DNA from: Egerieenecus sp048201975
Lineage (GTDB): Bacteria; Bacillota; Clostridia; Christensenellales; Aristaeellaceae
NCBI GenBank assembly: GCA_048201975.1
Contig: DBFBGQ010000142.1
Coordinates: forward strand, 1 to 44,325
Reading direction: 5' to 3'
DNA length: 44,325 nt
In this document: piece after piece, positions 6,599 to 14,654 of the stretch
How the letters are laid out: every line of letters begins with the position of its first letter
Numbering within the stretch: the first letter of the stretch is position 1
The notes under the pieces: model-generated
Database searches by the model: none
What the model was told of the DNA's origin: nothing
Seen by the model: the letters and a program-made list of their open reading frames with translations, nothing else
Translations under genes and position numbers: made by a program

Positions 6599-7291
6599 TC
6601 AGGCTTTTATGGCGCGGATCATGGGGGTGTTGCTTTCCCCGCGCCAGCCCAGCACATCCGCCGCGAAGCCCGCCTGGCGCAGCAGCGCCAGCTCGTGCTC
6701 CAGGGTCAGCGGCGTGTCAAAGTGCACGAAGGCGTCCGCAGGCAGGCCCTGCCGGGCGCGCCGCCGGTCCAGCTCCTGGAACAGGTACGCCTCCATCTCG
6801 TCGGAATCGGCGGTATAATCCCCCTCCAGCAGCACGCCGCCGGGGCGCAGCGCCTGGAAGATCCGCTGGAAAAGCCCCAGCTTGACCTCCGGGGAAAAGT
6901 GATGCAGGGTTTCAAAGGCCACCGCCGCGTCAAAGCCGCAGGGGGGCAGGGGAACGGTCAGATAATCCCCTTGGATCAGCGTGAGGTTCCGGTCGGGGTG
7001 CTTTTCCCGCAGGCGGGCCAGCATCCCCGGGGCCAGGTCAATCCCCGTTACGGCGATGTCCGGGCGCAGGCGGAAGATCTCGTCCAGCTCCAGCCCCGTG
7101 CCGCAGCCCAGGTCCAGCAGCGTTTCCGCCCGGGGTGGAATCAGCTCGCCCAGCCAGCGGTAATAAGCCCGCCAGGGGCGCATGTGATCCTCATAGGTGT
7201 CCAGGCGGCGGTCAAAAAAGCCGCCCATCTCCTCCAGGGGTTCGTCGCGGGTGGCCTCCAGCCATTGCTTCACCGCGGCAAAATCGCTCAT
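6599..7291 (-). CDS. Class I SAM-dependent methyltransferase
   Basis: This 230-residue protein has the Rossmann-type methyltransferase signature. Motif I is LLDLGCGTGLELDE (about residues 58-71), an acidic residue follows at TGIDLAPGM, and AVAFETLHHF is the family's motif IV region. These enzymes transfer a methyl group from S-adenosylmethionine. The substrate cannot be told, and no ring-specific or rRNA-specific domain is attached. It lies 12 bases after the metal transporter permease and may be co-transcribed with it only by proximity. Confidence 0.85.
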   Translation of the reverse strand: MSDFAAVKQWLEATRDEPLEEMGGFFDRRLDTYEDHMRPWRAYYRWLGELIPPRAETLLDLGCGTGLELDEIFRLRPDIAVTGIDLAPGMLARLREKHPDRNLTLIQGDYLTVPLPPCGFDAAVAFETLHHFSPEVKLGLFQRIFQALRPGGVLLEGDYTADSDEMEAYLFQELDRRRARQGLPADAFVHFDTPLTLEHELALLRQAGFAADVLGWRGESNTPMIRAIKA

Positions 7292-7303
7292 GCTTCTTCC
7301 TCC

Positions 7304-8149
7304 TTATCGGTTGCGCAGGCTGCGAATGCCCAGGGAAACGCCATAGCACGCCGCGGCGTACAGCACGATGGCCGCTCCGGCGGAGGTGTCCCAGTAATAG
7401 GCGCTGAGCAGTCCCGCTATGCCGGAGCCCAGGGCCACCAGCACGCTGATAATCGCATGCTGCCGGGCGTTGCGGGCCAGGTTGCGTCCCGCCGCGGCGG
7501 GCAGGATCAGCAGCGCATTGATCAGCATGACCCCCACCCAGCGGATGGCCAGCATGACCGCCACCGCCAGCAACACCGCAAAGGCGTATTCCGTCACCCG
7601 TACGTGAATGCCGCGGCTCCGGGCCAGGGAGGCGTTGATGCCCGTGAACAGCAGGGCGTTGTACATCACCGCCCAGGCGATGACCCCCAGCACCAGCGCC
7701 ACGGCCAGGTAGAGCAGATCCTGCTGGGTCACGGCCAGCACGTCGCCGATGAGCAGGGAGGAATACTTGGCAAAGCCGCCGCCGCGGGCCAGGATCACCA
7801 GCCCCAGCGCAATGCTGGTGGAGGAGAACACGCTGATGATAGTGTCCGCAGAGGTGGCTCCCGTCTGCTTGATTCGGCTGATGGCAATGGCCCAGACCAC
7901 CCCGAAAATCAGCATGCTCAGCAGGTCGCTGCTCAGCCCCAGCACAATGCCCAGGCCGATGCCCGTCAGGGCGCTGTGTCCCAGGGCGTCGGAAAAAAAG
8001 GCCATTTGCTGCTGCACCGCCATGGTGCCCAGCAGCCCCAGCAGGGGCGTCAGCAGCAGAATGGCCAGAAAAGCGTTCTTCATGAAGCTGAACTGCAGCG
8101 CCTCCAGGGGCAGCGCCGCGTCCATCAGCGCATAAATGCTTTCCATCAT
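7304..8149 (-). CDS. znuB: Zinc/manganese ABC transporter permease (ZnuB family)
   Basis: This 281-residue ABC-3 family permease has about eight predicted membrane helices. Family-type segments include FSDALGHSALTGIGLGI (about 54-70) and LINALLILPAAAGRNLA (about 208-224). It forms the membrane channel with the ATPase encoded just upstream; their ATG and TGA overlap by four bases (ATGA), with GGAGG ahead. An in-frame upstream extension is a shadow of the ATPase gene and is rejected. No ZnuA binding protein is present nearby. Zinc versus manganese or iron cannot be resolved from sequence alone. Confidence 0.88.
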   Translation of the reverse strand: MMESIYALMDAALPLEALQFSFMKNAFLAILLLTPLLGLLGTMAVQQQMAFFSDALGHSALTGIGLGIVLGLSSDLLSMLIFGVVWAIAISRIKQTGATSADTIISVFSSTSIALGLVILARGGGFAKYSSLLIGDVLAVTQQDLLYLAVALVLGVIAWAVMYNALLFTGINASLARSRGIHVRVTEYAFAVLLAVAVMLAIRWVGVMLINALLILPAAAGRNLARNARQHAIISVLVALGSGIAGLLSAYYWDTSAGAAIVLYAAACYGVSLGIRSLRNR

Positions 8150-8886
8150 TCCGCCGCCTCCTCTCCCGTGCCGAACACTGCGGAGAACTCCGGCGTGGCG
8201 AATACGTCCGCGGGGGTTCCCTGGGCCAGCACCGTCTTGTCCAGCAGCACCACATGGTCCGCATACCGGCGGACCAGGCGCAGGTCGTGGCTCACCAGCA
8301 GAATGGCCATGTGATGCTTCTCCTTCAGGCGCAGCACCGTGTCTAGAAACAGCTGCAGGCCCTTCTGGTCCACGCCGGAGACGGGCTCGTCCAGCACCAG
8401 CAGATCCGGGGCGGGATGCGTGGCCAGGGCCAGCAGCACCCGCTGGGTTTCGCCGCCGGAGCAGCGCCCCAGGGGATGCCGGGCAATGGCATCCGCCTCC
8501 ACCCCTGCCAGGGCCTCCCGCACCTGGGCGCGGGTCTTTTTGGATATGCCCGTCCATACGGGCCGGCGGGAAAAGGCCGCCGCCAGAAAGTCCTCCACCG
8601 TCAGGGGCATTTCCTTGTCAAAGTCCAGGTGCTGGGGCACGTAGCCCGTGCGCAGGTGGGGGATGTCCCGCCCCTGGCCATCCAGGTGGTGGATGCTGCC
8701 CCCGTGGGGGAGCTGCCCCAGCAGCGCCCGGATCAGCGTGGTTTTGCCCGCGCCGTTCTGTCCGATGAGAGCGGTGAGTTGGCCGCAGTGTATGTGCATG
8801 GATACGTCCTTGAGCAGGGTTTGCCCGCTCCGCACCACGGATACGTCCTTCAGGTCGATGTGGCATAGGGTACATGCGTGGCTCAA
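8146..8886 (-). CDS. znuC: Zinc/manganese ABC transporter ATPase (ZnuC family)
   Basis: This 246-residue ABC ATPase has Walker A GQNGAGKTT (42-50), a Q-loop near VPQHLDFD, the signature CSGGETQR (about 143-150), Walker B LLVLDEP (about 162-168) and the switch His in VSHD. The sequence and its coupling to an ABC-3 permease place it in the metal-uptake group. Three Cys/His residues at the N-terminus (ACTLCH) are unusual but have no known role. The gene starts 37 bases after the LicD-type gene, so readthrough from the polysaccharide genes is likely. Confidence 0.88.
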   Translation of the reverse strand: MSHACTLCHIDLKDVSVVRSGQTLLKDVSMHIHCGQLTALIGQNGAGKTTLIRALLGQLPHGGSIHHLDGQGRDIPHLRTGYVPQHLDFDKEMPLTVEDFLAAAFSRRPVWTGISKKTRAQVREALAGVEADAIARHPLGRCSGGETQRVLLALATHPAPDLLVLDEPVSGVDQKGLQLFLDTVLRLKEKHHMAILLVSHDLRLVRRYADHVVLLDKTVLAQGTPADVFATPEFSAVFGTGEEAAE

Positions 8887-8923
8887 ACTTGGCGCGCCTC
8901 CTTCGCAGGCAGGGAAAAGGGAG

Positions 8924-9670
8924 TTACAGATCCAGATGCTTGGCCACCCGCTGCTCCACCGGGGGCGGGGTCATGTAATCCGGGCCGAAAAGCGTGGTAA
9001 GCACCTCGTCGTAGCGGGCCGGGATCAAGCATTGGATGTCTTCAAAGGGGACGAGCACCTTGGGCTCAAACTGGTCCTTGCGCCACACCTGGGTGAGCAG
9101 GCCAAAGGCGCCGTTGCTCATGTGCATGTCCTCTCCGGAAGCGGTGGCGGAGGAAACGCGGAAATACCGGTTTACCTTCCACTGCCGGGAGAAGGGCAGG
9201 CCCATGATGTGGGTGGTCAGGATCAGCAGCTTGTTTTTCAGGTTGAAACGGGAATAGTCCACGTTCTCCTTGAGCATGCCCTGGAGCAGCCGCAGGTGCA
9301 GAATGCGCAGCTTGCGCCGCCAGCCCGCCGGAGGCAGGTAGTCCAGAATGAAGAAATCCGTGAAGGCGTCAGCCACCTTGGGGTTGCGATTCATCACCCG
9401 CGGGGTCCAGGTGTTCAGGTAGGTCAGCAGATATTGGGGGTCGCACTCGGCGGGATAGACCTTCTCGAAGCGGGAAAAGGCCTCCCGGGTCATCAGCAGG
9501 TCCACGTCGTCGTCCCAGGGAATGAAGCCCTTGTGACGCACCGCCCCCAGCAGGGTGCCGCACATGAGGTTATAGGGGATGTTATGGGCGTTGCATACCC
9601 GCACGATGTCGCGCAGCTGGCCCATCAATTCCTGGTGGATCACGTCAATCGGGTTATGCGCCTGCGTCAC
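8924..9670 (-). CDS. licD: LicD-family phosphotransferase
   Basis: The 248-residue protein carries the LicD/fukutin-type nucleotidyltransferase-fold motif GTLLGAVRHKGFIPWDDDVD (38-57), with the acidic DDD as catalytic metal ligands. LicD proteins attach phosphocholine or other phospho-alcohols to surface glycans, teichoic acids or lipopolysaccharides. The start is a GTG at 9670 that overlaps the previous stop (GTGA), with AAGGAGG about 10 bases upstream; a longer in-frame reading is a shadow. Context (phosphoglycosyl transferase and split transketolase) supports modification of a surface glycan. The transferred group is unknown, and no choline uptake gene is visible. Confidence 0.85.
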   Translation of the reverse strand: MTQAHNPIDVIHQELMGQLRDIVRVCNAHNIPYNLMCGTLLGAVRHKGFIPWDDDVDLLMTREAFSRFEKVYPAECDPQYLLTYLNTWTPRVMNRNPKVADAFTDFFILDYLPPAGWRRKLRILHLRLLQGMLKENVDYSRFNLKNKLLILTTHIMGLPFSRQWKVNRYFRVSSATASGEDMHMSNGAFGLLTQVWRKDQFEPKVLVPFEDIQCLIPARYDEVLTTLFGPDYMTPPPVEQRVAKHLDL

Positions 9671-10611
9671 GGCCGCGCCGCCTCCTTTGCATGATTGACA
9701 AGCTCCTCCGCGCGGCGGGCGATGGCCGCGTCGTCCATGCCGTACCGGCTGCGGAGGTATTGCTGGGTTCCCACAATGCTGGAGTAGATATCCGGCATGC
9801 CCATCCGGCATACACGGCAACCAACGCCTTCTTCGGCAACGACCTCGCAAACCGCGCTGCCCAGCCCGCCTATCACCGTGTGTTCCTCCACGCAGATGAG
9901 CCAGGGGAAGCGCCGGCCCAGGGAGATGATCAGCTCCCGGTCGATGGGCTTCAGGGTGGGGAAGGAAACCACCTCGGCGGAGATGCCCTTTTCCGCCAGC
10001 AGATCGGCGGCGCGCATGGTCTGGCTGAGGATGCCCCCCGCGGAGAGCAGGGCGATGTCCCGTCCTGAACGCAGGGTCAGCCCCTGCCCCAGGCGGTACT
10101 CCGAGATGGGTTCCGCGTGCAGGGTGGGCTCGCCCCCGCGGCCCAGGCGCAGGTAGCAGGTACCGGGGGTGCGCACCATCGCCGGCACCACGGCCTCCAC
10201 CTCCGCAGGATCGCCGGGGGTGAATACCGTCACCTGGGGCATGGACCGCAGCACGGCCATGTCCTCGGTGGCATGATGGCTCATGCCCAGGGAACCGTAC
10301 ACGAAGCCGCCGCCCACGCAGACGATTTTCACATTGGCGTCGTGGTAGGCGCAGTCGTTGCGGATCTGTTCCAGGCAGCGCAGGGTGGGAAAATTGCCGA
10401 TGGAGTAGGTCAGCACCGTTTTTCCCTCCCGGGCCATGCCCGCCGCAAGGCCCGTCATGGCCTGCTCGGCAATGCCCGCGTTGATAAACTGCCTGGGATA
10501 GGCCTCCCAGAAGGGCCGAAGCACCCCAAAGCCCAGGTCGCCGGTGATCAGCATCAGGTTGGGGTCCTCCGCCGCCAGGCGCTGCAGCGCCCGGGTAAAA
10601 GCGTCTCTCAT
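9667..10611 (-). CDS. Transketolase, C-terminal half (split enzyme)
   Basis: This 314-residue protein holds the pyrimidine-binding and C-terminal domains of transketolase. The catalytic-Glu segment NAGIAEQAMTGLAAGMA lies near residues 43-59, and EEHTVIGGLGSAV (about 234-246) is typical of the C-terminal domain. It works with the N-terminal half encoded upstream, with a four-base ATGA overlap that favours equal synthesis. Split transketolases are common both in archaea and in bacterial surface-polysaccharide clusters. Here the neighbours suggest a specialised sugar-building role rather than the central pentose pathway. Confidence 0.88.
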   Translation of the reverse strand: MRDAFTRALQRLAAEDPNLMLITGDLGFGVLRPFWEAYPRQFINAGIAEQAMTGLAAGMAREGKTVLTYSIGNFPTLRCLEQIRNDCAYHDANVKIVCVGGGFVYGSLGMSHHATEDMAVLRSMPQVTVFTPGDPAEVEAVVPAMVRTPGTCYLRLGRGGEPTLHAEPISEYRLGQGLTLRSGRDIALLSAGGILSQTMRAADLLAEKGISAEVVSFPTLKPIDRELIISLGRRFPWLICVEEHTVIGGLGSAVCEVVAEEGVGCRVCRMGMPDIYSSIVGTQQYLRSRYGMDDAAIARRAEELVNHAKEAARP

Positions 10612-11477
10612 GGCCGCTGCGCCTCCAGTTCCTTCCGTGCCGCGTCGTATTCTTCCCCCTGGGGCGTGCGGTAGTGCCACAGGATGTTGTTTTCCATAAA
10701 CGATACGCCCTTGCCCTTGACGGTATGGGCGATAATCACCGTGGGCTGACCGCTGCCCGCGTTGGCCTGCGCCTGCTGGAAGGCGGCCTGCAGGGCGTCT
10801 ACATCATGCCCGTCCGCTTCGATGGCATGCCAGCCAAAGGAGCGCCACTTCTGCGCAAAGGGAGCCAGGGACAGCGTGTTTTCACAGAAGTCCAGGCTTT
10901 GCATCTTGTTGTGGTCCACCACCGCCACCAGGCGGTCCAGCCGGAACTGGTGGGCGATCAGCGCCGCTTCCCATACGGCGCCCTCGTCGCACTCCCCGTC
11001 CCCCAGCACGCAGTAGACCCGGTGGGTTTTGCCGTCCCGCTGAGCGGCCAGGGCCATGCCCGCGGCCACCGCCAGCCCATGCCCCAGGGAACCCGTGGAA
11101 AACTCCACCCCGGGGATGCCCTTGTGGCTCACGTGGCCGGAAAGCCGGGAGCCGTCCTGGTAATGGGTTTTCAGCTCCTCCACGTCAAAAAAGCCGCGCT
11201 CGGCCAGGGCAGCGTATACCGCCGCCCCCGCGTGGCCCTTGCTGAGGATCAGCCGGTCCCGCTCCGGCCAGTTCGGTTCCAGCGGGCGTACCCGCAGCAC
11301 GCGGGCATATAAGGTGGCCATGATCTCCGCCAGGGAGAAAATGGCGCCGATGTGGCTGCCGCGGCTCAGGTGGGTCATTTCCAGGCCGTGGCGGCGGATC
11401 AGCCAGGCCAGCGTCCGCGGGTCGGAGGTGTCGATGGGCTGGGTCAAGCCCTGGTGCGTTTTTTCCGTGTAGGTCAT
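10608..11477 (-). CDS. Transketolase, N-terminal half (split enzyme)
   Basis: This 289-residue protein carries the thiamine-diphosphate-binding domain. KGHAGAAVYAAL (about 80-91) and GHGLAVAAGMALA (about 132-144) are family segments. The cofactor motif starts at GDGECDEGAVWEA (159-171) and ends at the Asn of VVDHNK. Transketolases move a two-carbon ketol unit between sugar phosphates. The gene follows the phosphoglycosyl transferase by 36 bases and overlaps the C-terminal half by four. The substrate, possibly a modified sugar for a surface glycan, is inferred only from neighbours. Confidence 0.88.
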   Translation of the reverse strand: MTYTEKTHQGLTQPIDTSDPRTLAWLIRRHGLEMTHLSRGSHIGAIFSLAEIMATLYARVLRVRPLEPNWPERDRLILSKGHAGAAVYAALAERGFFDVEELKTHYQDGSRLSGHVSHKGIPGVEFSTGSLGHGLAVAAGMALAAQRDGKTHRVYCVLGDGECDEGAVWEAALIAHQFRLDRLVAVVDHNKMQSLDFCENTLSLAPFAQKWRSFGWHAIEADGHDVDALQAAFQQAQANAGSGQPTVIIAHTVKGKGVSFMENNILWHYRTPQGEEYDAARKELEAQRP

Positions 11478-11513
11478 CTGGTTCGCCTCGATTTCCTGTG
11501 CTGCCTGGCGCGT

Positions 11514-12194
11514 TTACTTTCCCTGGGCCATTCCCTGCGCCTTGTGGAAAACGCCGGCGATGGTCTCGAAGAAAAGCCCGCAGTCCAGGGCGAAGGACTG
11601 GTTCCGGGCATATTCCACCCGCAGGCGGTTCTTTTCCGGCAGGATGTACTTTTCAAAGTTCTCCACCGGATTTTCCTCGCCTACAATCTCGTCCTGACTA
11701 ATATAAACGATGCTGGAGCGGTCGGTAATCCCCGGCCGCACCCATAAAATGCATTCCTGCTCCTTGGTGTATTGGGTGGTGTAGAGCAGCAGCTCCGGCC
11801 GGGGCCCCACAAAGGACATTTCCCCCTTGAGGATGTTGAACAGCTGGGGGAGCTCGTCCAGCTTCAGCCGCCGCATGATCCGTCCGGCCCGGGTCACCCG
11901 GCTGTCGTTGAGGGCCGTGCAGCCGCCGGACTTGTCCGCGCCCTGCACCATGGAGCGGAATTTATAAATCAGGAAAGGCTTGTTATGGTACCCGCCGCGC
12001 AGCGCCTTGTAGATTACCGGCCCGGGGGAGTCCAGCTTCACCCACAGGGCCAAGGGAAGCATGATCACCAGGCCGGGGATCAGCAGCGCCAGGGCCAGGA
12101 TGAAATCCAGCGCGCGCTTGACTACTTTGCTGTAAAAGGGGTGGGACAGGGGCCCATCCCACCGGGGCAAGTCGGGTATCGTCTGCTTTGCCAT
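11514..12194 (-). CDS. Phosphoglycosyl transferase (bacterial sugar transferase family)
   Basis: This 226-residue membrane enzyme starts glycan assembly by moving a sugar-1-phosphate from a nucleotide sugar to a lipid carrier. It has a hydrophobic segment (about 28-51) followed by DSPGPVIYK, FLIYKFRSM, KLDELPQLFNILKGEMS and FVGPRPE, which are the conserved blocks of the PglC/WcaJ catalytic domain; DE in LDELPQ is the catalytic pair. Its size is that of the short monotopic form, without the four extra N-terminal helices of WcaJ. It is first in the run and has its own promoter (12250-12278) and GGGAGG. Confidence 0.9.
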   Translation of the reverse strand: MAKQTIPDLPRWDGPLSHPFYSKVVKRALDFILALALLIPGLVIMLPLALWVKLDSPGPVIYKALRGGYHNKPFLIYKFRSMVQGADKSGGCTALNDSRVTRAGRIMRRLKLDELPQLFNILKGEMSFVGPRPELLLYTTQYTKEQECILWVRPGITDRSSIVYISQDEIVGEENPVENFEKYILPEKNRLRVEYARNQSFALDCGLFFETIAGVFHKAQGMAQGK

Positions 12195-12249
12195 ACAGGG
12201 GACGCCTCCCTTACGCTACCTTGTTCTACGCGGGTTTGCCGCGCCTTTA

Positions 12250-12278
12250 AGCATAACAAACGGGGGGCTGAATGTCAA
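12250..12278 (-). promoter_or_regulatory. Promoter of the surface-glycan/metal-transport run
   Basis: On the minus strand TTGACA (12273-12278), 17 bases and TATGCT (12250-12255) lie 56 bases before the phosphoglycosyl transferase. It is the only clear promoter I found for the minus-strand genes down to 6027. Confidence 0.7.
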
Positions 12279-12351
12279 ATGAAAACCTTACCTTTCGCGT
12301 TTTTTCTACGGCGGATCTGGTCGAGATACAGCCAAAATACAAAAATCCTCC

Positions 12352-12380
12352 TTGACGCGGTGGGAAAAACGTGCTATGAT
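12352..12380 (+). promoter_or_regulatory. Promoter of the trpXYZ T-box leader
   Basis: TTGACG (12352-12357), 17 bases and TATGAT (12375-12380) place transcription start near 12387, just ahead of the T-box stem I. Confidence 0.7.
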
Positions 12381-12400
12381 GCTTTCAACCTCATAGCAAA

Positions 12401-12655
12401 CCGTTGAGGAAGAAGAGTACCTCCCATGGAAACTGTCGCAGGGAGCCGCCGAGAGTGGAACGGCGGCACAGGGCGTGGGAGCGAATGGGCTTCCGAGGGT
12501 TCTCCCGAAGCAGCAGTAGGGAGAAACGGGTTCCGCACCCGTTACAAGGGCGGCGCATATGTTGGTATGCGATCAGAGCGCGCCCCATGGGGCGAAGCTG
12601 AGTGGCACCGCGGGACACCGCCTCAGACAAGAAATTGTTTGAGGCGTTTTTCTTT
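12401..12655 (+). promoter_or_regulatory. T-box leader with tryptophan (UGG) specifier
   Basis: The 5' part has the AGTA box (GAAGAGTACC) and a distal stem I (GCCGCC/GGCGGC). The specifier loop GCGAATGGGC has TGG at 12486-12488, the tryptophan codon. The T-box proper, GTGGCACCGCGG (12602-12613), can pair with the uncharged tRNA 3' end. Its variable base is C, which fits the G73 discriminator of bacterial tRNA-Trp. The terminator is a 12-bp stem (12619-12630 with 12635-12646, GAAA loop) followed by TTTTT. Uncharged tRNA-Trp should stabilise the antiterminator and turn on the transporter genes. Confidence 0.92.
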
Positions 12656-12692
12656 TCCCGGTATACTTTTGCTTGAAAGGATGGTATCTGTG

Positions 12693-13682
12693 ATGAAGCA
12701 CCTGTTGAAGAAGCTGACCGCCCTGTTGCTGGCAACCTTGATGACCCTGTCCCTCGGCACGGCCTGGGCCGGCGCGGAGGAGCAGCTGACCATCGGCATT
12801 ATTCAGTTCGCCGAGCATTCCTCGCTGGACAATTGCCGGGAGGGCTTCATTGCCGGTTTGGCGGAGGAAGGCTTCCAGGAGGGCGTAAACGTGAACTTTA
12901 TCCAGCAGAACGCCCAGGCGGATATGGCCACCGTGAACCAGATCGCCGCCGCCATGGCGGACCAGTGCGACCTGGTCTGCGCCATCGCCACCCCCGCGGC
13001 CATGGCAGCCTACAACGTCTGTGAGGAAAAGGGCATCCCCGTGATCTACACCGCCGTGTCCGATCCCGTGGCCGCCATGCTGGCCAAGGAGGACGGCACC
13101 AGCGGTGGCGCCATCACCGGCACCAGCGACCAGCTGCCCGTGGAGGCGCAGCTCAAGCTCATCCGCGCCATGATGCCCGAAGCCGCCAAGATTGGCATTC
13201 TCTACACCACCAGCGAGACCAACAGCGAGAGCACCCTGGCCACCTACAACGCCCTGGCCGCGGATTACGGCTTTGAAATCGTCAGCAAGGGCGTGGCCTC
13301 CGGCGCGGATATTCCTCTGGCCCTGGAAGCGTTGCTGCCCCAGGTGGATTGCCTGACCAACCTCACCGACAATACCGTGGTCAGCTACCTGACCATGGTG
13401 CTGGAGATGGCCGGGGAAGCGGGCAAGCCCGTGTTTGGCAGCGAGGTGGAGCAGGTGCGCAACGGCTGCATCGCCAGCGAAGGCATCGAGTATGTGGAGC
13501 TGGGCAAGCAGACCGGCCGCATGGCTGCCCGGGTGCTCAACGGGGAAGACGCGGGAACCATTCCCTTTGAGATCATCGCCGAGAGCTACCTGTATGTGAA
13601 CCAGGGCGTCATGGAAACCTTCGGCCTGACCCTGCCCGAGGACATGCAAACCCGCGCCATCGTCGTGGACGCGGCGGAATGA
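12693..13682 (+). CDS. trpX: Tryptophan ABC transporter substrate-binding protein (TrpX type)
   Basis: This 329-residue protein is of the ABC_sub_bind (PF04392-like) family. It starts with a Sec signal (MKHLLKKLTALLLATLMTLSLGTAWAG is the N-terminus up to the cleavage region), followed by LTIGIIQFAEHSSLD, family motifs such as IATPAAMAAY and IPVIYTAVSDPVAA, and a C-terminal YVNQGVMETFGLTLPED. ATG 12693 is chosen because AAAGGATGG lies about 8 bases ahead; the earlier in-frame ATG at 12681 abuts it. No lipobox Cys follows the signal, although binding proteins of Gram-positive bacteria are usually lipoproteins. The tryptophan T-box upstream and the TrpYZ-type partners support tryptophan as ligand; the family also contains other ligands. 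Confidence 0.85.
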   Translation: MKHLLKKLTALLLATLMTLSLGTAWAGAEEQLTIGIIQFAEHSSLDNCREGFIAGLAEEGFQEGVNVNFIQQNAQADMATVNQIAAAMADQCDLVCAIATPAAMAAYNVCEEKGIPVIYTAVSDPVAAMLAKEDGTSGGAITGTSDQLPVEAQLKLIRAMMPEAAKIGILYTTSETNSESTLATYNALAADYGFEIVSKGVASGADIPLALEALLPQVDCLTNLTDNTVVSYLTMVLEMAGEAGKPVFGSEVEQVRNGCIASEGIEYVELGKQTGRMAARVLNGEDAGTIPFEIIAESYLYVNQGVMETFGLTLPEDMQTRAIVVDAAE

Positions 13683-13698
13683 CCGTCGTATCTGCCAT

Positions 13699-13751
13699 GG
13701 GGGAAGCGAAAACCTTCGCTTCCCCCTGCGCGCGCGTCTGCGGGACGCGCG
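13699..13751 (+). other. Two tandem hairpins between trpX and trpY
   Basis: A perfect 11-bp stem (13699-13709 with 13716-13726) is followed by a perfect 8-bp stem (13731-13738 with 13744-13751). Neither has a T-tract. They probably protect or process the mRNA so that the binding protein is made in excess over the membrane parts. Confidence 0.6.
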
Positions 13752-13778
13752 GTACCATATAGGAAAGCGTGAGAAACG

Positions 13779-14654
13779 ATGCTGATGACCATCCTGGAGC
13801 AGGGCCTGATTTATGGCATTCTGGCCCTGGGCCTGCTGATTACCTACCGCATCCTGGATTTTCCGGACCTGACGGTGGATTCGTCCTTTCCCCTGGGAGC
13901 GGCGGTTTCCGCCATTCTCACGGTCAACGGCGTGCACCCCGCGCTGACCCTGCTGGCGGCCATTGCCGCCGGGGCCGGAGCGGGCCTGATCACCGGGCTG
14001 GTCCATGTGAAATGCAAGGTGCGGGATCTGCTCAGCGGCATTATTACCATGACCGGCCTGTATTCGGTCAACCTGCGCATTGCGGGCAAGGCCAACGTGC
14101 CGCTTTTCGCCTATGATACCCTGTTCAAAAACGAGTTCACCAAGGCGCTGCCCGGGTGGATCGCGCCCTTCGCCACATTGCTGCTGATTCTGGTCATTGC
14201 GCTGGTCTCCAAGCTGCTGCTGGACCTGTTCCTGAAAACCAAGGCGGGATACCTGCTGCGGGCGGCGGGGGACAACGCGGCGGTGGTCACCACACTGGCC
14301 CGGGATCAGGGGGGCGTGAAGATCATCGGGCTGATGATCGCCAACGCCCTGGTGAGCCTGGCGGGCGCGGTGCTGTGCCAACAGCAGCGGTTCTTCGATA
14401 TTTCCATGGGCACGGGCACCATGGTCATCGGCCTGGCGTCGGTGATCATCGGCACCAACCTGTTCAAGCGGGTATCCTGGATCAAGTCCACCACGGCGGT
14501 GCTGGCGGGCTCTATCCTTTACAAGGCCTGCGTGTCCATTGCCCTGTCCCTGGGTTTGGATTCCCAGGATATGAAACTGGTGACGGCGGCGCTGTTCCTG
14601 CTGATTCTGGTGGCGGGCTCCGTCCGGCGGAAGAAGGTGCGCATCCATGCTTGA
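13779..14654 (+). CDS. trpY: Tryptophan ABC transporter permease (TrpY type)
   Basis: This 291-residue membrane protein belongs to the branched-chain-type permease superfamily. It has about eight predicted helices and family motifs: ALGLLITYRILDFPDLTVDSSFPLGAAV near the N-terminus (residues about 16-43), GIITMTGLYSVNLRIAG, and a C-terminal KLVTAALFLLILV before RRKKVRIHA. It forms the membrane channel for the TrpX-type binding protein. Its stop overlaps the ATPase start by eight bases. Assignment to tryptophan rests on the T-box and on family similarity to TrpY. Confidence 0.85.
   Translation: MLMTILEQGLIYGILALGLLITYRILDFPDLTVDSSFPLGAAVSAILTVNGVHPALTLLAAIAAGAGAGLITGLVHVKCKVRDLLSGIITMTGLYSVNLRIAGKANVPLFAYDTLFKNEFTKALPGWIAPFATLLLILVIALVSKLLLDLFLKTKAGYLLRAAGDNAAVVTTLARDQGGVKIIGLMIANALVSLAGAVLCQQQRFFDISMGTGTMVIGLASVIIGTNLFKRVSWIKSTTAVLAGSILYKACVSIALSLGLDSQDMKLVTAALFLLILVAGSVRRKKVRIHA

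Noticed and set aside
8150..8557. N-terminal extension of the ZnuB-type permease to 417 residues
   Set aside because: The extra part overlaps the znuC gene in another frame and is Arg/Gly/Pro-rich shadow sequence. The ATGA overlap and GGAGG support the start at 8149.
12426..12692. Extension of the TrpX-type protein back to 12426
   Set aside because: The stretch is the T-box leader and its terminator; the signal peptide begins at 12693.
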